From Pseudanabaena sp. Salubria-1 (GTDB lineage: Bacteria; Cyanobacteriota; Cyanobacteriia; Pseudanabaenales; Pseudanabaenaceae), in assembly GCA_023336205.1 (NCBI GenBank), contig JALQCR010000014.1, positions 98,978 to 162,977 on the forward strand: 64,000 nt of DNA, written 5' to 3'. Of this stretch, positions 18,491-27,930 are shown piece by piece. The number at the start of each line of letters is the position of its first letter. Within the stretch, counting starts at the first letter, position 1. A program made the translations under genes and the position numbers. The notes under the pieces are model-generated. The model was not told the DNA's origin, searched no databases, and saw only the letters and a list, made by a program, of their open reading frames with translations.

Positions 18491-19198
18491 ATGGAACACG
18501 ATAAAAGCTCTGAAATCAAAAAAACTGATGCGAATACTGGTGCAAATACTGGTGCTATTAACAGTTCAAAAGATAAAGGTGGCAATCCTTTCTTATATAA
18601 AATGTTCAAGTGGCTGGTAGTTAGACCACTGTTGTATTTGTTTTATCAAGAGCGAATTTATGGTGCTGAGAATGTGCCTCTCACAGGCAATCTTATCGTC
18701 GTTAGTAATCATGCTAGTGACTTCGATCCTCTAATTGTTGGTAGTTGCATGGGTCGTCCTGTTGCATTTATGGCAAAAGAGGAATTATTTGAAATACCTG
18801 TGCTCAAACAAGCAATTCTTGCCTTTGGCGCTTATCCAGTTAAGCGTGGAGCTGGCGATCGCGCTGCTATTCGGGCTGCGATCGCTTCTATTGAGAAAGG
18901 TTGGGCAACGGGTATTTTTTTGCAAGGTACACGTACATTGGATGGACGAGTAACAGAACCAAAGTTGGGGGCGGCAATGATTGCGGCAAAAACTCAAGCT
19001 CCATTTTTGCCAATTAGTATTTGGGGAACAGAAACAATTTTACCGAAGGGGGCAAAGTTTCCAAAATTATTTCAGCCTGTCACGGTCAGAATCGGGGAGC
19101 TACTTCCACCACCTGAAGCAAGCGATCGCGCGACTTTAGAAGCATACACACAAAAATGTGCGGATGCGATTAACGCTCTGCACGAATTAGGAAGATAG
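18491..19198 (+). CDS. plsC: 1-acyl-sn-glycerol-3-phosphate acyltransferase (PlsC-like)
   Basis: A 235-residue acyltransferase of phospholipid and glycolipid synthesis that acylates lysophosphatidic acid at the membrane. The catalytic HX4D motif is NHASDFD (His74, Asp79). The later blocks are AYPVKRGAGDRAAIRAAI, IFLQGTRTLDG (in place of FPEGTR) and APFLPISIWG. A hydrophobic segment precedes the motif (MFKWLVVRPLLYLFY). The first 30 residues are polar, low-complexity and contain the duplicated NTGANTGA. Confidence 0.9.
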   Translation: MEHDKSSEIKKTDANTGANTGAINSSKDKGGNPFLYKMFKWLVVRPLLYLFYQERIYGAENVPLTGNLIVVSNHASDFDPLIVGSCMGRPVAFMAKEELFEIPVLKQAILAFGAYPVKRGAGDRAAIRAAIASIEKGWATGIFLQGTRTLDGRVTEPKLGAAMIAAKTQAPFLPISIWGTETILPKGAKFPKLFQPVTVRIGELLPPPEASDRATLEAYTQKCADAINALHELGR

Positions 19199-19256
19199 AA
19201 AGAAAGTGTTCTAAATAGAACCCTTTCTTTCCTTAAAACCCTCACCAAGTCAGGGT

Positions 19257-19311
19257 AAAGTCCAAAAGAGAAGTTGCAGCGCGAAGCGCTGCAACTTCTC
19301 TTTTGGACTTT
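19257..19311. terminator. Palindrome between convergent plsC and pyk
   Basis: A perfect long stem (AAAGTCCAAAAGAGAAGTTG outer arm, core CAGCGC-GAA-GCGCTG) reaching the pyk stop codon. A second small hairpin (GAAAGAAAG / CTTTCTTTC) lies at about 19195-19232 behind plsC. Together they separate the convergent genes. Confidence 0.75.
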
Positions 19312-20737
19312 ATAGGATATGGATTTTGAGGAAGTTCGTTCCTCCTTGTATGCCCATAGGAATGCCACCAACAATCAAAATGCGATCGCCTTTAGAAGCA
19401 AGCTTTCGTCCTAATAGACAGAACTCCACCTGTTGCAGCACCATCTCAAAGGAACTCGCCTCTTCATCCAATAACAATGGTTTAACTCCCCAAACTAAAT
19501 TGAGACGATGATAAACATGAATGTTAGGAGTCAAAGCAATAATGGGCGTTTTAAGACGCTCCTTAGAAGCGAGAATAGCAGTATAACCGCTAGCTGTAAA
19601 GGCAACGATACAACGGAAATCGATCACATCAGCGATTACATGAAGGGCTTCACTAATGGCATGAACTTCATCGGTTCTTGAAGCGGGATAGTTGGCAAAC
19701 TTGACATCTTTTTCCACTTCCGCTGCGATTCTAGTCATCATTTCTACGGCTTGCACAGGATAGGCTCCAACCGCCGACTCTCCTGAAAGCATCACTGCGT
19801 CAGTGCCATCCATAATTGCATTTGCCACATCACTTGCCTCAGCCCTAGTGGGACGAGGATTCTGGATCATGCTCTCTAACATCTGCGTGGCAGTGATTAC
19901 AGGAATCCCGCTTTCATTACAACGGCGAATTATGTGCTTTTGAATCATCGGAACCTGTTCTGGGGGCATTTCTACACCTAAGTCACCCCGCGCCACCATG
20001 ATCCCATCGACAACGGTAAGAATTTCTTCTAGATTCGCGATCGCCTGCGGTTTTTCGATTTTGGCAATGATCGATATAGGCTTGCCATATTCGGCGATCA
20101 GGGATTTTAGCAGCCGCACATCGTCTACCTGTCTAACAAAGCTTAAAGAAATCCAATCCACACCTTGATCTAAACCAAACGCAAGATCCTGCCGATCCTT
20201 ATCGGTCATCGAAGGTAATCGTAAATTTAGACTAGGAAAGTTGACTCCCTTATGACTAGTGAGTGTGCCCCCTTTGACCACTTCACAATGCACAGCATTA
20301 CCCTCAACACTGCTTACTGTAAGCTCAAAGATGCCATCGGCTAATAAAATCTGAGTGCCAATAGTCGCTTCTTCAGCAACATAAGGATAATCAATAGCGA
20401 TCGCATCTACAAAATTAAGCTCTGCTTTCTGAGACTGATCCATCGGCACAAGCGTAACAAACTTGCCCTCAATTAGCTCAATTCCCTTATCAGGCAAAGC
20501 CCCAACCCGAATTTTTGGGCCCTGTAAGTCCTGCAAAATCGTAATAGGAATATCTAATTCTTCTGATACTTCGCGGATCATGCTGATGGTTTTGGCATGA
20601 TCTGCATAACTGCCATGGGAAAAGTTCAACCTTGCGACAGTAACTCCTACCTCTACCATCTTGCGAAAGACTTCAGGCGATCGGCTAGCGGGGCCAATGG
20701 TGGCAACAATCTTGGTCAAATGTTGAGGAATTGCCAT
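19310..20737 (-). CDS. pyk: Pyruvate kinase
   Basis: A 475-residue pyruvate kinase, converting phosphoenolpyruvate and ADP to pyruvate and ATP in glycolysis. Family motifs in order: [28 protein letters not shown], the B domain around residues 70-165, [15 protein letters not shown] with the catalytic Lys, and the substrate-metal site [22 protein letters not shown] shortened C-terminal allosteric domain contains [10 protein letters not shown] and [21 protein letters not shown]. Full length. Cyanobacteria usually carry two isozymes; this could be either. Confidence 0.97.
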   Translation of the reverse strand: MAIPQHLTKIVATIGPASRSPEVFRKMVEVGVTVARLNFSHGSYADHAKTISMIREVSEELDIPITILQDLQGPKIRVGALPDKGIELIEGKFVTLVPMDQSQKAELNFVDAIAIDYPYVAEEATIGTQILLADGIFELTVSSVEGNAVHCEVVKGGTLTSHKGVNFPSLNLRLPSMTDKDRQDLAFGLDQGVDWISLSFVRQVDDVRLLKSLIAEYGKPISIIAKIEKPQAIANLEEILTVVDGIMVARGDLGVEMPPEQVPMIQKHIIRRCNESGIPVITATQMLESMIQNPRPTRAEASDVANAIMDGTDAVMLSGESAVGAYPVQAVEMMTRIAAEVEKDVKFANYPASRTDEVHAISEALHVIADVIDFRCIVAFTASGYTAILASKERLKTPIIALTPNIHVYHRLNLVWGVKPLLLDEEASSFEMVLQQVEFCLLGRKLASKGDRILIVGGIPMGIQGGTNFLKIHIL

Positions 20738-20822
20738 ACAAATTAGGTGCTAGAAATTGCTATGTAACCCAATCTAGCGCTAGTTCCTTGTAATCGAAAG
20801 ACTAAATTGAACATATAGCTTT

Positions 20823-20927
20823 ATACCAAATCACATAATGGCTACGCTATTTTGTGATTTTAAAACCCTTACTAGGTTTGGTTTTTAATTCACAAAAGTG
20901 TGAATACACTTTTGTGAATTGGTATTA
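20823..20927. repeat. 105-bp double-dyad repeat
   Basis: Two consecutive hairpins: ACCAAATCACATAATGGC-TACG-(complement), then AACCCTTACTAGGTTTGGTT and TTCACAAAAGTGTGAATACAC...TTTTGTGAA. Full-length relatives lie at 45724-45828 and 52717-52820. Single-hairpin derivatives lie at 31072-31118 (second half) and 40142-40184, 45641-45693 and 46556-46602 (first half). The other part of this 349-bp gap between pyk and ycf48 (20738-20822 and 20928-21011) shows a decayed hairpin at about 20945-21000 and otherwise nothing. Confidence 0.8.
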
Positions 20928-21011
20928 GTCACTCTAGTTAAGGCATGAAAGTCAAAAGAGAGTCGTTGCGCGAATTGCTGCTATTCCCTTTTGGCTTTTT
21001 GTTATAGCTAT

Positions 21012-21055
21012 AAAAAAATAGGTTAAGACACAAAGAGCCTCAACCTATTTTTTTA
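21012..21055 (-). terminator. Rho-independent terminator of ycf48
   Basis: A stem AAAAAATAGGTT / AACCTATTTTTT with a loop of about 20 bases lies between the ycf48 stop (21087) and pyk. The T-run follows the stem on both strands. It ends the rubA-ycf48 transcript. Confidence 0.7.
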
Positions 21056-21086
21056 ACAAATAGTCTCGCGAAAGCAGTCTATTTAC

Positions 21087-22088
21087 TTAATCTGGAGAAT
21101 AGGCAAGTAATGTGCCATTTTGTCCAATCACAAAACCGCGATCGGGCGAAAAGAAAGTAATTTGATATAGATTAGCGCCAACATTAGCCGCAGACATATC
21201 ACGTTTCCATGTTTTGCCTCCATCTTCACTATGGAGCAATCTTGAGCTACCACCTGAGATCCAGACATTATTTTCATCTTGATAGGCTAGATCCAACAGT
21301 CCAAATCCACCACCTTCTCTAGGAGTTTGCTTTTTCTCCCATGCATCGAATTCACCAACTTCACTAAACTGGACTTGTCCGCCACGATTTAGCATCCAGA
21401 GGCGATTATCGGGGGTATAGCCCATATTCTGCACACGGCGAGAGCTATTGCGATTGTGTTGAATCCAAGTCATATCACCTGGTTGCCATGTGGAATAAAA
21501 GTTGCCATTTGCAGAGATAGCAACATAACGACCATCTTCGCTACGGTTGAGGTTACGAGCATTGCCAACGGCTTGAGTAACTAATGCTTTCCAATTTTGT
21601 CCAGCATCTTCAGTTTCATAGATCGCACCTAAGTCTGTGACCATTTCGGCAGAGTTTTTACCAGAAGCAACGATCGCAAAGGGATCGCCAGGGAGCTTAG
21701 AGCTAAGTCCGATCCGTGACCAAGATTTACCGCTATCAGTGGTATGCAGTAACAGTGCTGGTTGTCCCGTAATCCAACCTTCAGCACCAGAGAAGCTAAC
21801 TGATGAAAAGCGATAAATACTATCACCAAGATCGAGTTTGCGCTCTTCCCAAGTGTTGCCGCCATCGGTGGTTTCGAGCAAAGTTGCATCAGTACCAACG
21901 AGCCAGCCATGATTAGGCTCAGACTTGTCAAACCATAAATCAAGGGGCGTAATTGCTACTGGAAGTTCAACTTTATGCCAACTACCGCTACTTGCAAAGG
22001 CGCTAGGAATATTGCCCAATAAGGTTAAGCAAATAAGTAATACACAAATCGAGAAGGAGCTAAGAAAGCGTTTTAGGCTTTTTTTCAT
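21087..22088 (-). CDS. ycf48: Ycf48/HCF136-type photosystem II assembly factor
   Basis: A 333-residue lumenal seven-bladed beta-propeller protein that helps assemble the PSII D1 reaction-centre intermediate. The N-terminus is a lipoprotein- or Sec-type signal (KKSLKRFLSSFSICVLLICLTLLGNIPSAFA). The mature part repeats the blade motif, for example HGWLVGTDATLLETTDGGNTWEER, SSRLLHSEDGGKTWKRD and DRGFVIGQNGTLLAYS. Length is normal. It lies 58 bp downstream of rubA on the same strand, the conserved cyanobacterial order. psbEFLJ, which commonly follows, is absent here. Confidence 0.96.
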   Translation of the reverse strand: MKKSLKRFLSSFSICVLLICLTLLGNIPSAFASSGSWHKVELPVAITPLDLWFDKSEPNHGWLVGTDATLLETTDGGNTWEERKLDLGDSIYRFSSVSFSGAEGWITGQPALLLHTTDSGKSWSRIGLSSKLPGDPFAIVASGKNSAEMVTDLGAIYETEDAGQNWKALVTQAVGNARNLNRSEDGRYVAISANGNFYSTWQPGDMTWIQHNRNSSRRVQNMGYTPDNRLWMLNRGGQVQFSEVGEFDAWEKKQTPREGGGFGLLDLAYQDENNVWISGGSSRLLHSEDGGKTWKRDMSAANVGANLYQITFFSPDRGFVIGQNGTLLAYSPD

Positions 22089-22146
22089 AAAAATTTAGTA
22101 AAAATAATGATGGTTGTGATGCTAATTAAAATTGCGAATGAATAAA

Positions 22147-22548
22147 TTAATCCAAGGCATAGAGACTGATAAAGAATGCTACTGCTAAGGCTAAAGAGCC
22201 AAATATGAGTAGATTTTTTTGACCTGGGGTCATGACATTGACACCAAATCCGTAGCCGAGATTTTCGGCAAAGCCTGAGGGCTTGGAGGCAATACCAATA
22301 TCTGAGAAGGCTTTTTTCTTGGTGTTGCACACAGGGCATCGCCAATCTTCACTTATGGTCTCAAAGGCAGTACCAGCAGGGATATTGCGTTTAGTATCGC
22401 CGATGGATGGTTCATATATATAGCCACATACGCCACATTCATGACGATGCAGCTCTTCGTCAGCTTCAGAGGCTTCAACTATGGTGATATTTATTACGGG
22501 TTTAGTTTCTGATTTAGAGATTTCCGTATTTATTGATTCGGGTTCCAT
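22147..22548 (-). CDS. rubA: Membrane-anchored rubredoxin
   Basis: A 133-residue rubredoxin with an acidic N-terminal linker, a single iron site (CGVCGYIYEPSIGD ... WRCPVCNTKKKAF) and a C-terminal transmembrane helix (LLIFGSLALAVAFFISLYAL). It is needed for photosystem assembly in cyanobacteria and chloroplasts. I chose ATG 22548 (MEPESINTEI); the open frame to 22671 adds a non-family extension. Upstream of ycf48 and probably co-transcribed. Confidence 0.95.
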   Translation of the reverse strand: MEPESINTEISKSETKPVINITIVEASEADEELHRHECGVCGYIYEPSIGDTKRNIPAGTAFETISEDWRCPVCNTKKKAFSDIGIASKPSGFAENLGYGFGVNVMTPGQKNLLIFGSLALAVAFFISLYALD

Positions 22549-22695
22549 GGGTTTGATCGTTTTGAATGTATGTTTAGGCGATCGCTTGTTAATTCTGTTA
22601 CAAATTATTACATCTTTTTGACAGGCTTGCCTAGTTGCCCAAAACACACAGGTTGTCACAGCGATCGCCAAAAACTAAGTACCTGTGCAGAATAA

Positions 22696-22755
22696 ATTAC
22701 CCAAACCCGTAAGGTTGCGCCCACTGTGGGGCGCAACCTTACGGGTTTGGGTAAT
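22696..22755. repeat. Perfect 60-bp palindrome between divergent genes
   Basis: ATTACCCAAACCCGTAAGGT... pairs perfectly with its complement around the loop CACTGTG. It lies between the 5' ends of rubA and the DUF4365-like gene, so it is not a 3' terminator of either. This is unusual for this hairpin class. Confidence 0.8.
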
Positions 22756-22799
22756 GAGAGGATGTGGCATAATCGCTCTGGTGGAAATTTATATATTTC

Positions 22800-23312
22800 A
22801 TGGATTTAAGCTCACAAAAAGAGAAATTTAGCGAGGCTTATGTCCTAGCCGTAGCCGCAACCGCAGGTTATGGTACGTATAAACCAAGTCCCGACGACGA
22901 TAGCGTTGATTTTGGGATCGCGGCGCGGACTAGTTCTCAGGCTAATGGTGTTGTAACCATGCGATCGCCCAGATTGGAATTGCAACTCAAATGCACCGCA
23001 GCCCCAACCCCAAGTGGTGATAGTCTCTCATTTCCGCTTAAGCTGAAAAATTACGAAGAACTGCGAGCTAATAATTTTGTGATTCCGCGCATTCTTGTCG
23101 TTGTTCTTGTGCCCGAACTTGCGACGGACTGGCTTGCCCATTCTGAAACTGAGCTTTGTATGCGGCGTTGCGGCTATTGGGTATCATTGCGGGGCAAACC
23201 CGCGACAAGTAATACAAAAAGCGTTAAAATATCTATACCTCGTCAAAACCAGTTTACCGTTCAAACTCTACAAGCGATAATGCAGAGACTCGCGAAGGGA
23301 GAATTGCCGTGA
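22800..23312 (+). CDS. DUF4365-like protein (nuclease-fold)
   Basis: A 170-residue protein with SQKEKFSEAYVLAVAATAGYGTYKPSPDDDSVDFGI ... LELQLKCT. The D-x-G-I strand followed by a QxK strand is the DUF4365 pattern, a predicted PD-(D/E)XK-like fold common in mobile and defence neighbourhoods. The end VQTLQAIMQRLAKGELP is helical. Its stop overlaps the GTG start of the next gene by four bases (GTGA), indicating tight coupling. Function unknown; a two-gene defence or toxin-antitoxin-like unit is possible. Confidence 0.7.
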   Translation: MDLSSQKEKFSEAYVLAVAATAGYGTYKPSPDDDSVDFGIAARTSSQANGVVTMRSPRLELQLKCTAAPTPSGDSLSFPLKLKNYEELRANNFVIPRILVVVLVPELATDWLAHSETELCMRRCGYWVSLRGKPATSNTKSVKISIPRQNQFTVQTLQAIMQRLAKGELP

Positions 23313-24439
23313 TCCTACAAACTCCAAAAGCGAATACATTAGAAGCCATCCGTCCTGAAACCCTCAGCCAATATCTCAGGGCTAGAGGTTGGCAGGAATC
23401 TGGGGATTTTTTGGGCAATGCTTCTGTGTGGCATCGCGGTGAAGAATTAGAGGTTCTGTTGCCAAAAAGCGATCGCCTTCGCGATTATAAAACTAGGGTT
23501 TGCGAAATTATCGATGTACTCGAAATTTCCGAACATCGAGATCGCCAACAAATCTTAAACGATTTACTCTTACAACCAACTGACCTCATTAAAATCCGCA
23601 TCGACAGTCCAGATATTATTGGCGGCACGATTCCGATTGATGAAGCCGTGCGACTATACGAAGCAACTTCTAAAATCATGAAGTTTGTCGCTTCGGCAAC
23701 TATCGAGCCGCGTTCTGTTTATCGCGGTGGTATGTTTGCAGAAGTAAGAGAATATCTGCACGAACTCCGTGTAGGCGAAACAGAACAGGGAAGTTACATC
23801 ATCAACGTTCTATCGCCAATCATGCAGGAGCATGAGAACTTCGGGCGTAAGGTCAATCTCTTTCTGAATAGAGCCTTAACTGCAATTAATTCGACTACCA
23901 AAGATGTCTTGGCAGGAAGCAACATCGATATTTTCGAGCAGTCTGTCGAATCTGGGGTTAGTTCCAATTTGTGTGATGCTCTTTTGGAGGTTGGTAATTA
24001 TACCGATCTGCAAGATCTCAGTTTTCGCTGGCAATGGTCGCCAATGTGGGATGCGCCAGCGATCGCTAAGGAAAAATTGGCTCTTTCTAAGCAAACCTTT
24101 CCCGTTCTAAAGGAGGCTAGCAAGCTTCTCAAAAGCAAAGATATTATTCGTAAGCGTTCTGAATCAAAGATGCAGTCACAACGCAGCGATCGCCTTACTC
24201 CGATTTCAGGCAAGGTGATTGGTTTGACGCGCCGCGATGATGCGGCTGTGGCTAGCGTGACCATCTTGGCAAAGATCGAAGGAAGCGATCGCGAGTTGCA
24301 ATTGGAACTAAGCGAAAATTTTTATGCAAAAGCTGTTCACGCCCATTTAGCAAGGCGCAAAATCTCTTGTTATGGTGAGGTTGTTATAAATAGCGAGGCG
24401 ATCGTAGTTCGGAACGTTCGAGATTTGCGCGTAGTTTAG
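23309..24439 (+). CDS. Uncharacterised protein coupled to the DUF4365 gene
   Basis: A 376-residue soluble protein starting with GTG, sharing GTGA with the upstream stop. I do not recognise a family. The N-terminal 100 residues are mixed alpha/beta (LSQYLRARGWQESGDF...HRGEELEVLLPK), the middle is helical (MQEHENFGRKVNLFLNRALTAIN), and the last 75 residues look like a small beta-barrel (ISGKVIGLTRRDDAAVASVTILAKIEGSDRELQLELS). Residues 285-300 are basic. The tight coupling to a nuclease-fold protein suggests a partner or inhibitor role, which is inference only. The gap after it (24440-24656) shows nothing recognisable. Confidence 0.6.
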   Translation: MILQTPKANTLEAIRPETLSQYLRARGWQESGDFLGNASVWHRGEELEVLLPKSDRLRDYKTRVCEIIDVLEISEHRDRQQILNDLLLQPTDLIKIRIDSPDIIGGTIPIDEAVRLYEATSKIMKFVASATIEPRSVYRGGMFAEVREYLHELRVGETEQGSYIINVLSPIMQEHENFGRKVNLFLNRALTAINSTTKDVLAGSNIDIFEQSVESGVSSNLCDALLEVGNYTDLQDLSFRWQWSPMWDAPAIAKEKLALSKQTFPVLKEASKLLKSKDIIRKRSESKMQSQRSDRLTPISGKVIGLTRRDDAAVASVTILAKIEGSDRELQLELSENFYAKAVHAHLARRKISCYGEVVINSEAIVVRNVRDLRVV

Positions 24440-25242
24440 CTAATTACATCTGTATAAATATGGTCTAATCTTTGTGGAGTCTAAATCAAGCGCCTTAGTA
24501 ATCGAGAGCAGTAAATTATGGCAAATGATAGCGATCGCGCTCAGGCTATCCATGTCAAACTTGAATTGGTGTTGTCTTCAAAATTTTGCCCGTGTTTTCG
24601 ACTTCATTAAGCTGTATTATTGTAACTTAATAAGAAAATTTCAGGCAAATCAATGCTTATCTTTGTTTATCATCACTAGCCGCAAAATAAAAGCCAAGTA
24701 AAATTTCTCTCTCATGCCATTTTTTGAATGATATTGACCGAAGAAATGCAGGGTCTTCTGGGTTTAAGGGGATAAGTAAATCTAATGAGAAAGACAAGCT
24801 AATAATCTAGAACGAAAATTTAAAAAATTTAAAAAACCATAAGCCTGTCGTTTAATTAATTTAATACGATTATTAAGTCCCTCCATCACACCACTAGATG
24901 TACGATTTAAAAAGTAGTTACAAATATTATCAAGATGATTACGAATGGTTTCCAAAACTGCGCCATAAACAGCTTTAGCTTTTTGAAGCCATTCTTTTAA
25001 TTGTTTCTGACCCTCTTCAGGAGTTTTACAAGTCTCAAAAATACTTCTAAAGTCTTCTTTGAGATTATAAGCTAGTCGCAAGCGTTTAGAACATTTCAAG
25101 ACATTTTCTAACTTCACTTTTTCTTCTTCTGTTAAGTCTACCTTGTTCTTTAGTAGAATAAATCGACTACCTTTAATCTTGATTTTAGCTTTTTGACGCA
25201 GTTGATTTAACTCTTTGATTAGTGGCTGCATAACATGAAATC

Positions 25243-26540
25243 CTTAGTGGTGCAGAAAAATCTGAAAAGCGTTGCTAGGCATAGAATCTCATCATGAGAC
25301 AAGAGGCAAAAAGGGGCAAGAGATGAGATACTCAAGTTCCTCAACAAAAGATCTTATCCATGCCCCACCTATATCTTCAGCTACAACAACAATTGCGTCA
25401 ATGGCTCAAGCCAAAAGATAAGCGACATCTCCAAGGATTTGCGGAGTCTGTAGCTGCGATATTGCAATCAGGAAGTGCGAGTCTGAGTCATTGGTTGCCC
25501 TATTTAAGCCATCGAGAGTGCCAAGCCAGAAGTCAGATGGAAAGACTAAGCTACTTTGTGCATAATCCACATATCATCGCCGAGAGATTCTATAACCCAT
25601 TGGTGAAGCACTTTCTCCAAGCATTTGCAGGAGAATCGTTGGAACTAGCCTTAGACACAAGTATGCTGTGGGATAAATTCTGTCTTATAGAAGTATGCTT
25701 GATTTGGGGAGGGAGGTCGATTACTCTAGCTCAAGTAGTACTAGAGCATGGCAGCGCTACAGTTGGCTTTGAACATTATCGTCCCGTCTTAGAACAAGTA
25801 CGCTCTCTATTGCCGCCACAAAGTACGGTGACCTTGCTTGCCGACCGAGGTTTTGAACATGGGGAATTAATCCGATGGTTACAGCAAAATCACTGGTCTT
25901 GGGCAATTCGCGCAAAGAGCGATCTGCTAGTGACTCTGCCAACAGGTACAACCAAGCGTGTTGAACAACTGATACCTCCCGCAGAGCAAGCTTATCTAGT
26001 TCCCGATGTCACCGTACTCGGTGATGTTAATTGTCATTTAGCGACGGCTAACCTAGACATGGCTAACGGTTCATGGGCTGTCCTTAGCGATATTCCCCCT
26101 TCATTACAGACTTTTGCTCTCTATGGCAAACGCTTTGGTGGAATCGAACCCCATTTTAAAGACTATAAGTCGGCGGCTTTTAATGTTGTTAGCTCTCATC
26201 TCCGTGATGCTCAAGCTCTTACCTGTTTATTTATGCTCCTTGCCACGGCTAACCTGATTGCTGTAATTCTTGGCATAATGTTGGTGCGTTTGGGGCAAAG
26301 GGCTGCGATTGATTGGCACGATCATCGCGGCTTGAGTTTTCTGCAACTCGGTCTCCGTCAGCTTCACACTCTTCTTTACCAACAAAAATCTCTTCCTATT
26401 TTGCAGATTTTGCCTAGAACTAATCCTCCTCCTGCCTCTGCTTCTATTGCTAAACGCGAAAAGTTAGATTTTCGTATCGAATTTGCCCGTATTACCATTG
26501 TCTCATCTTGAGACTCCCATGAGTTTTCTGCACCACTAAG
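25243..26540 (+). mobile_element. IS4-family element nested in the ISL3 transposase
   Basis: A 1298-bp element with perfect 17-bp terminal repeats (CTTAGTGGTGCAGAAAA) and a perfect 9-bp target duplication CATGAAATC (25234-25242 and 26541-26549). Complete. Confidence 0.93.
25360..26511 (+). CDS. IS4-family transposase
   Basis: A 383-residue DDE transposase. The first catalytic Asp lies in LELALDTSMLWDKFCLIEV, the second in TVTLLADRGFEHGELIRWL followed by WAIRAKSDLLV. The Y-(2)-R-(3)-E-like glutamate region is near RFGGIEPHFKDYKS. The C-terminus is hydrophobic. It fills its element with short terminal non-coding ends and looks intact. Confidence 0.93.
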   Translation: MPHLYLQLQQQLRQWLKPKDKRHLQGFAESVAAILQSGSASLSHWLPYLSHRECQARSQMERLSYFVHNPHIIAERFYNPLVKHFLQAFAGESLELALDTSMLWDKFCLIEVCLIWGGRSITLAQVVLEHGSATVGFEHYRPVLEQVRSLLPPQSTVTLLADRGFEHGELIRWLQQNHWSWAIRAKSDLLVTLPTGTTKRVEQLIPPAEQAYLVPDVTVLGDVNCHLATANLDMANGSWAVLSDIPPSLQTFALYGKRFGGIEPHFKDYKSAAFNVVSSHLRDAQALTCLFMLLATANLIAVILGIMLVRLGQRAAIDWHDHRGLSFLQLGLRQLHTLLYQQKSLPILQILPRTNPPPASASIAKREKLDFRIEFARITIVSS

Positions 26541-27103
26541 CATGAAATCTGTCGATGACAATTTTCGCATTTGGAAATACTTCTTTGACAACTTTGGGAA
26601 AGCCTCCCCACATATCAATGCTAACCTCCTCTACTTTTTCCCTTATCTCAATCGGTTGCTGCTTCAGGACTTCAATGATGTCATCTTGTTTATGACTATC
26701 AATTACTTCTAGTAATGCTCCTGCGTCAATACTTGATACGACTGTCACAAAGTCTTTATGTCCTTTGCGTTTACTCACTTCATCAATACTCACTCGTTTT
26801 ACTTCTTTCCAATCATCTTTTTTTTTAGAGAAAATTGGTGATTGAAAATCCCTTGTATTTGATCCCAACTCAAATATTCATCTCGACTTACTTGCTCCAC
26901 ACTCGCACTTTGTACTCGTTGATAAACATACTCCTCATACCTTTGTGTGTATCGTCTTTCCCAGTCTACAAAGGGTAACTTTTCCGTAAAATGTCTTTGA
27001 CAATGTTGACAATAAAATTGGCGGCGCGGCGTATTTAAATAAACTATTTTCCCAAATACTGACAAATCTCGAATCAATATCGGTCGATTTTGTTTTAATT
27101 TTC

Positions 27104-27237
27104 GGCTCTTCTGGGTTCATGGGGATAAGCACAGCTAATAGTAATCAGAATCCTCTCGGAGCAACAGTTACAGCCCTACCATGTCGCCAATAATTGTATC
27201 GACACTGTACCATTTACCCCTCAAACCCAGATGAGCC
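27104..27237 (+). mobile_element. 134-bp ISL3-type MITE, copy 1 (inside the ISL3 transposase)
   Basis: Ends GGCTCTTCTGGGTT / AACCCAGATGAGCC, related to the ends of the host ISL3 element. Perfect 8-bp duplication TAATTTTC at 27096-27103 and 27238-27245. It differs from copy 2 by one base (GACAC against GATAC). No coding capacity. Confidence 0.92.
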
Positions 27238-27550
27238 TAATTTTCCACCATGCGTATTACAATGCGGACAAGTAATTTCATCCTGTAAAAATCTCAACTT
27301 TAGGGTGATTTTATTTTCTTCTTCCGTAAAACTTTCAACGGTTGTGTTGGGTAAATTTAGCAACCTATCTAGATACAAGTCCATACCTGTCACCACTTAT
27401 CTTTGTGCTTCATTATACATTAATCCCCTCAAACCCAGAAGAGCCGAAATGCAATCAAAGATAATCCAATTGATAGAATTATTAACGTTATTGAATAAAA
27501 AGATGATTGTCTTATTCTGAATAAGTTCACTAAAATAGTAACACTTAAAA

Positions 27551-27684
27551 GGCTCATCTGGGTTTGAGGGGTAAATGGTACAGTATCGATACAATTATTG
27601 GCGACATGGTAGGGCTGTAACTGTTGCTCCGAGAGGATTCTGATTACTATTAGCTGTGCTTATCCCCATGAACCCAGAAGAGCC
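27551..27684 (-). mobile_element. 134-bp ISL3-type MITE, copy 2 (inside the membrane-protein gene)
   Basis: Same element as copy 1 in the opposite orientation. Perfect 8-bp duplication ACTTAAAA at 27543-27550 and 27685-27692. It splits the third transmembrane helix region of the host gene. Confidence 0.92.
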
Positions 27685-27930
27685 ACTTAAAATTAAGGAG
27701 CCAAAGGATATATTCCTATACATAATATGAGTTGCCTGAAAAGATTCAGCCGTTATTAAAGATGGGCGATTATGCTCTTTTAAATATGAAGTAAGTCTAG
27801 CATTCATCCAACTTATCTTCTTGGGAATTCCGATTTTTTCTCTCAAAAGTAAAATTAATTTATCTTCAAAATCAAGTGTTTTTACATCTGTAATTTTATC
27901 TATGTCTTTAATAGATTTATTCTTTTCTTC

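Larger units (their letters stand above)
24782..27384 (-). pseudogene. ISL3-family transposase, interrupted and frameshifted
   Basis: The pieces run MDLYLDRLLNLPNTTVESF...CPHCNTHGGKL (zinc finger), KQNRPILIRDLSVFGKIVYLNTPRRQFYCQHCQRHF, then VKRVSIDEVSKRKGHKDFVTVV (catalytic region), IVIDRFHV and the C-terminal MQPLIKELNQLRQ...SGVMEGLNNRIKLIKRQAYGFLNF. A MITE splits the zinc-finger region, and an IS4-type element splits after DRFH. After removing both, one base is still missing: the frame breaks at a run of nine A at 26818-26826. Either a one-base loss or a slippage site. Inactive. Confidence 0.88.
24751..27445 (-). mobile_element. ISL3-family element carrying two nested insertions
   Basis: Terminal inverted repeats are GGGTCTTCTGGGTTTAAGGG on the left and the matching GGCTCTTCTGGGTTTGAGGG at the right end. 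The flanking 8-bp duplication GAAATGCA (24743-24750 and 27446-27453) is perfect; 8 bp is usual for ISL3. Total 2695 bp, of which an IS4-type element and a 134-bp MITE account for all but about 1.25 kb. Confidence 0.92.

Noticed and set aside
24474..24701. 75-residue plus-strand ORF
   Set aside because: It overlaps the reconstructed C-terminus of the broken membrane gene on the other strand, with no ribosome site or family resemblance.
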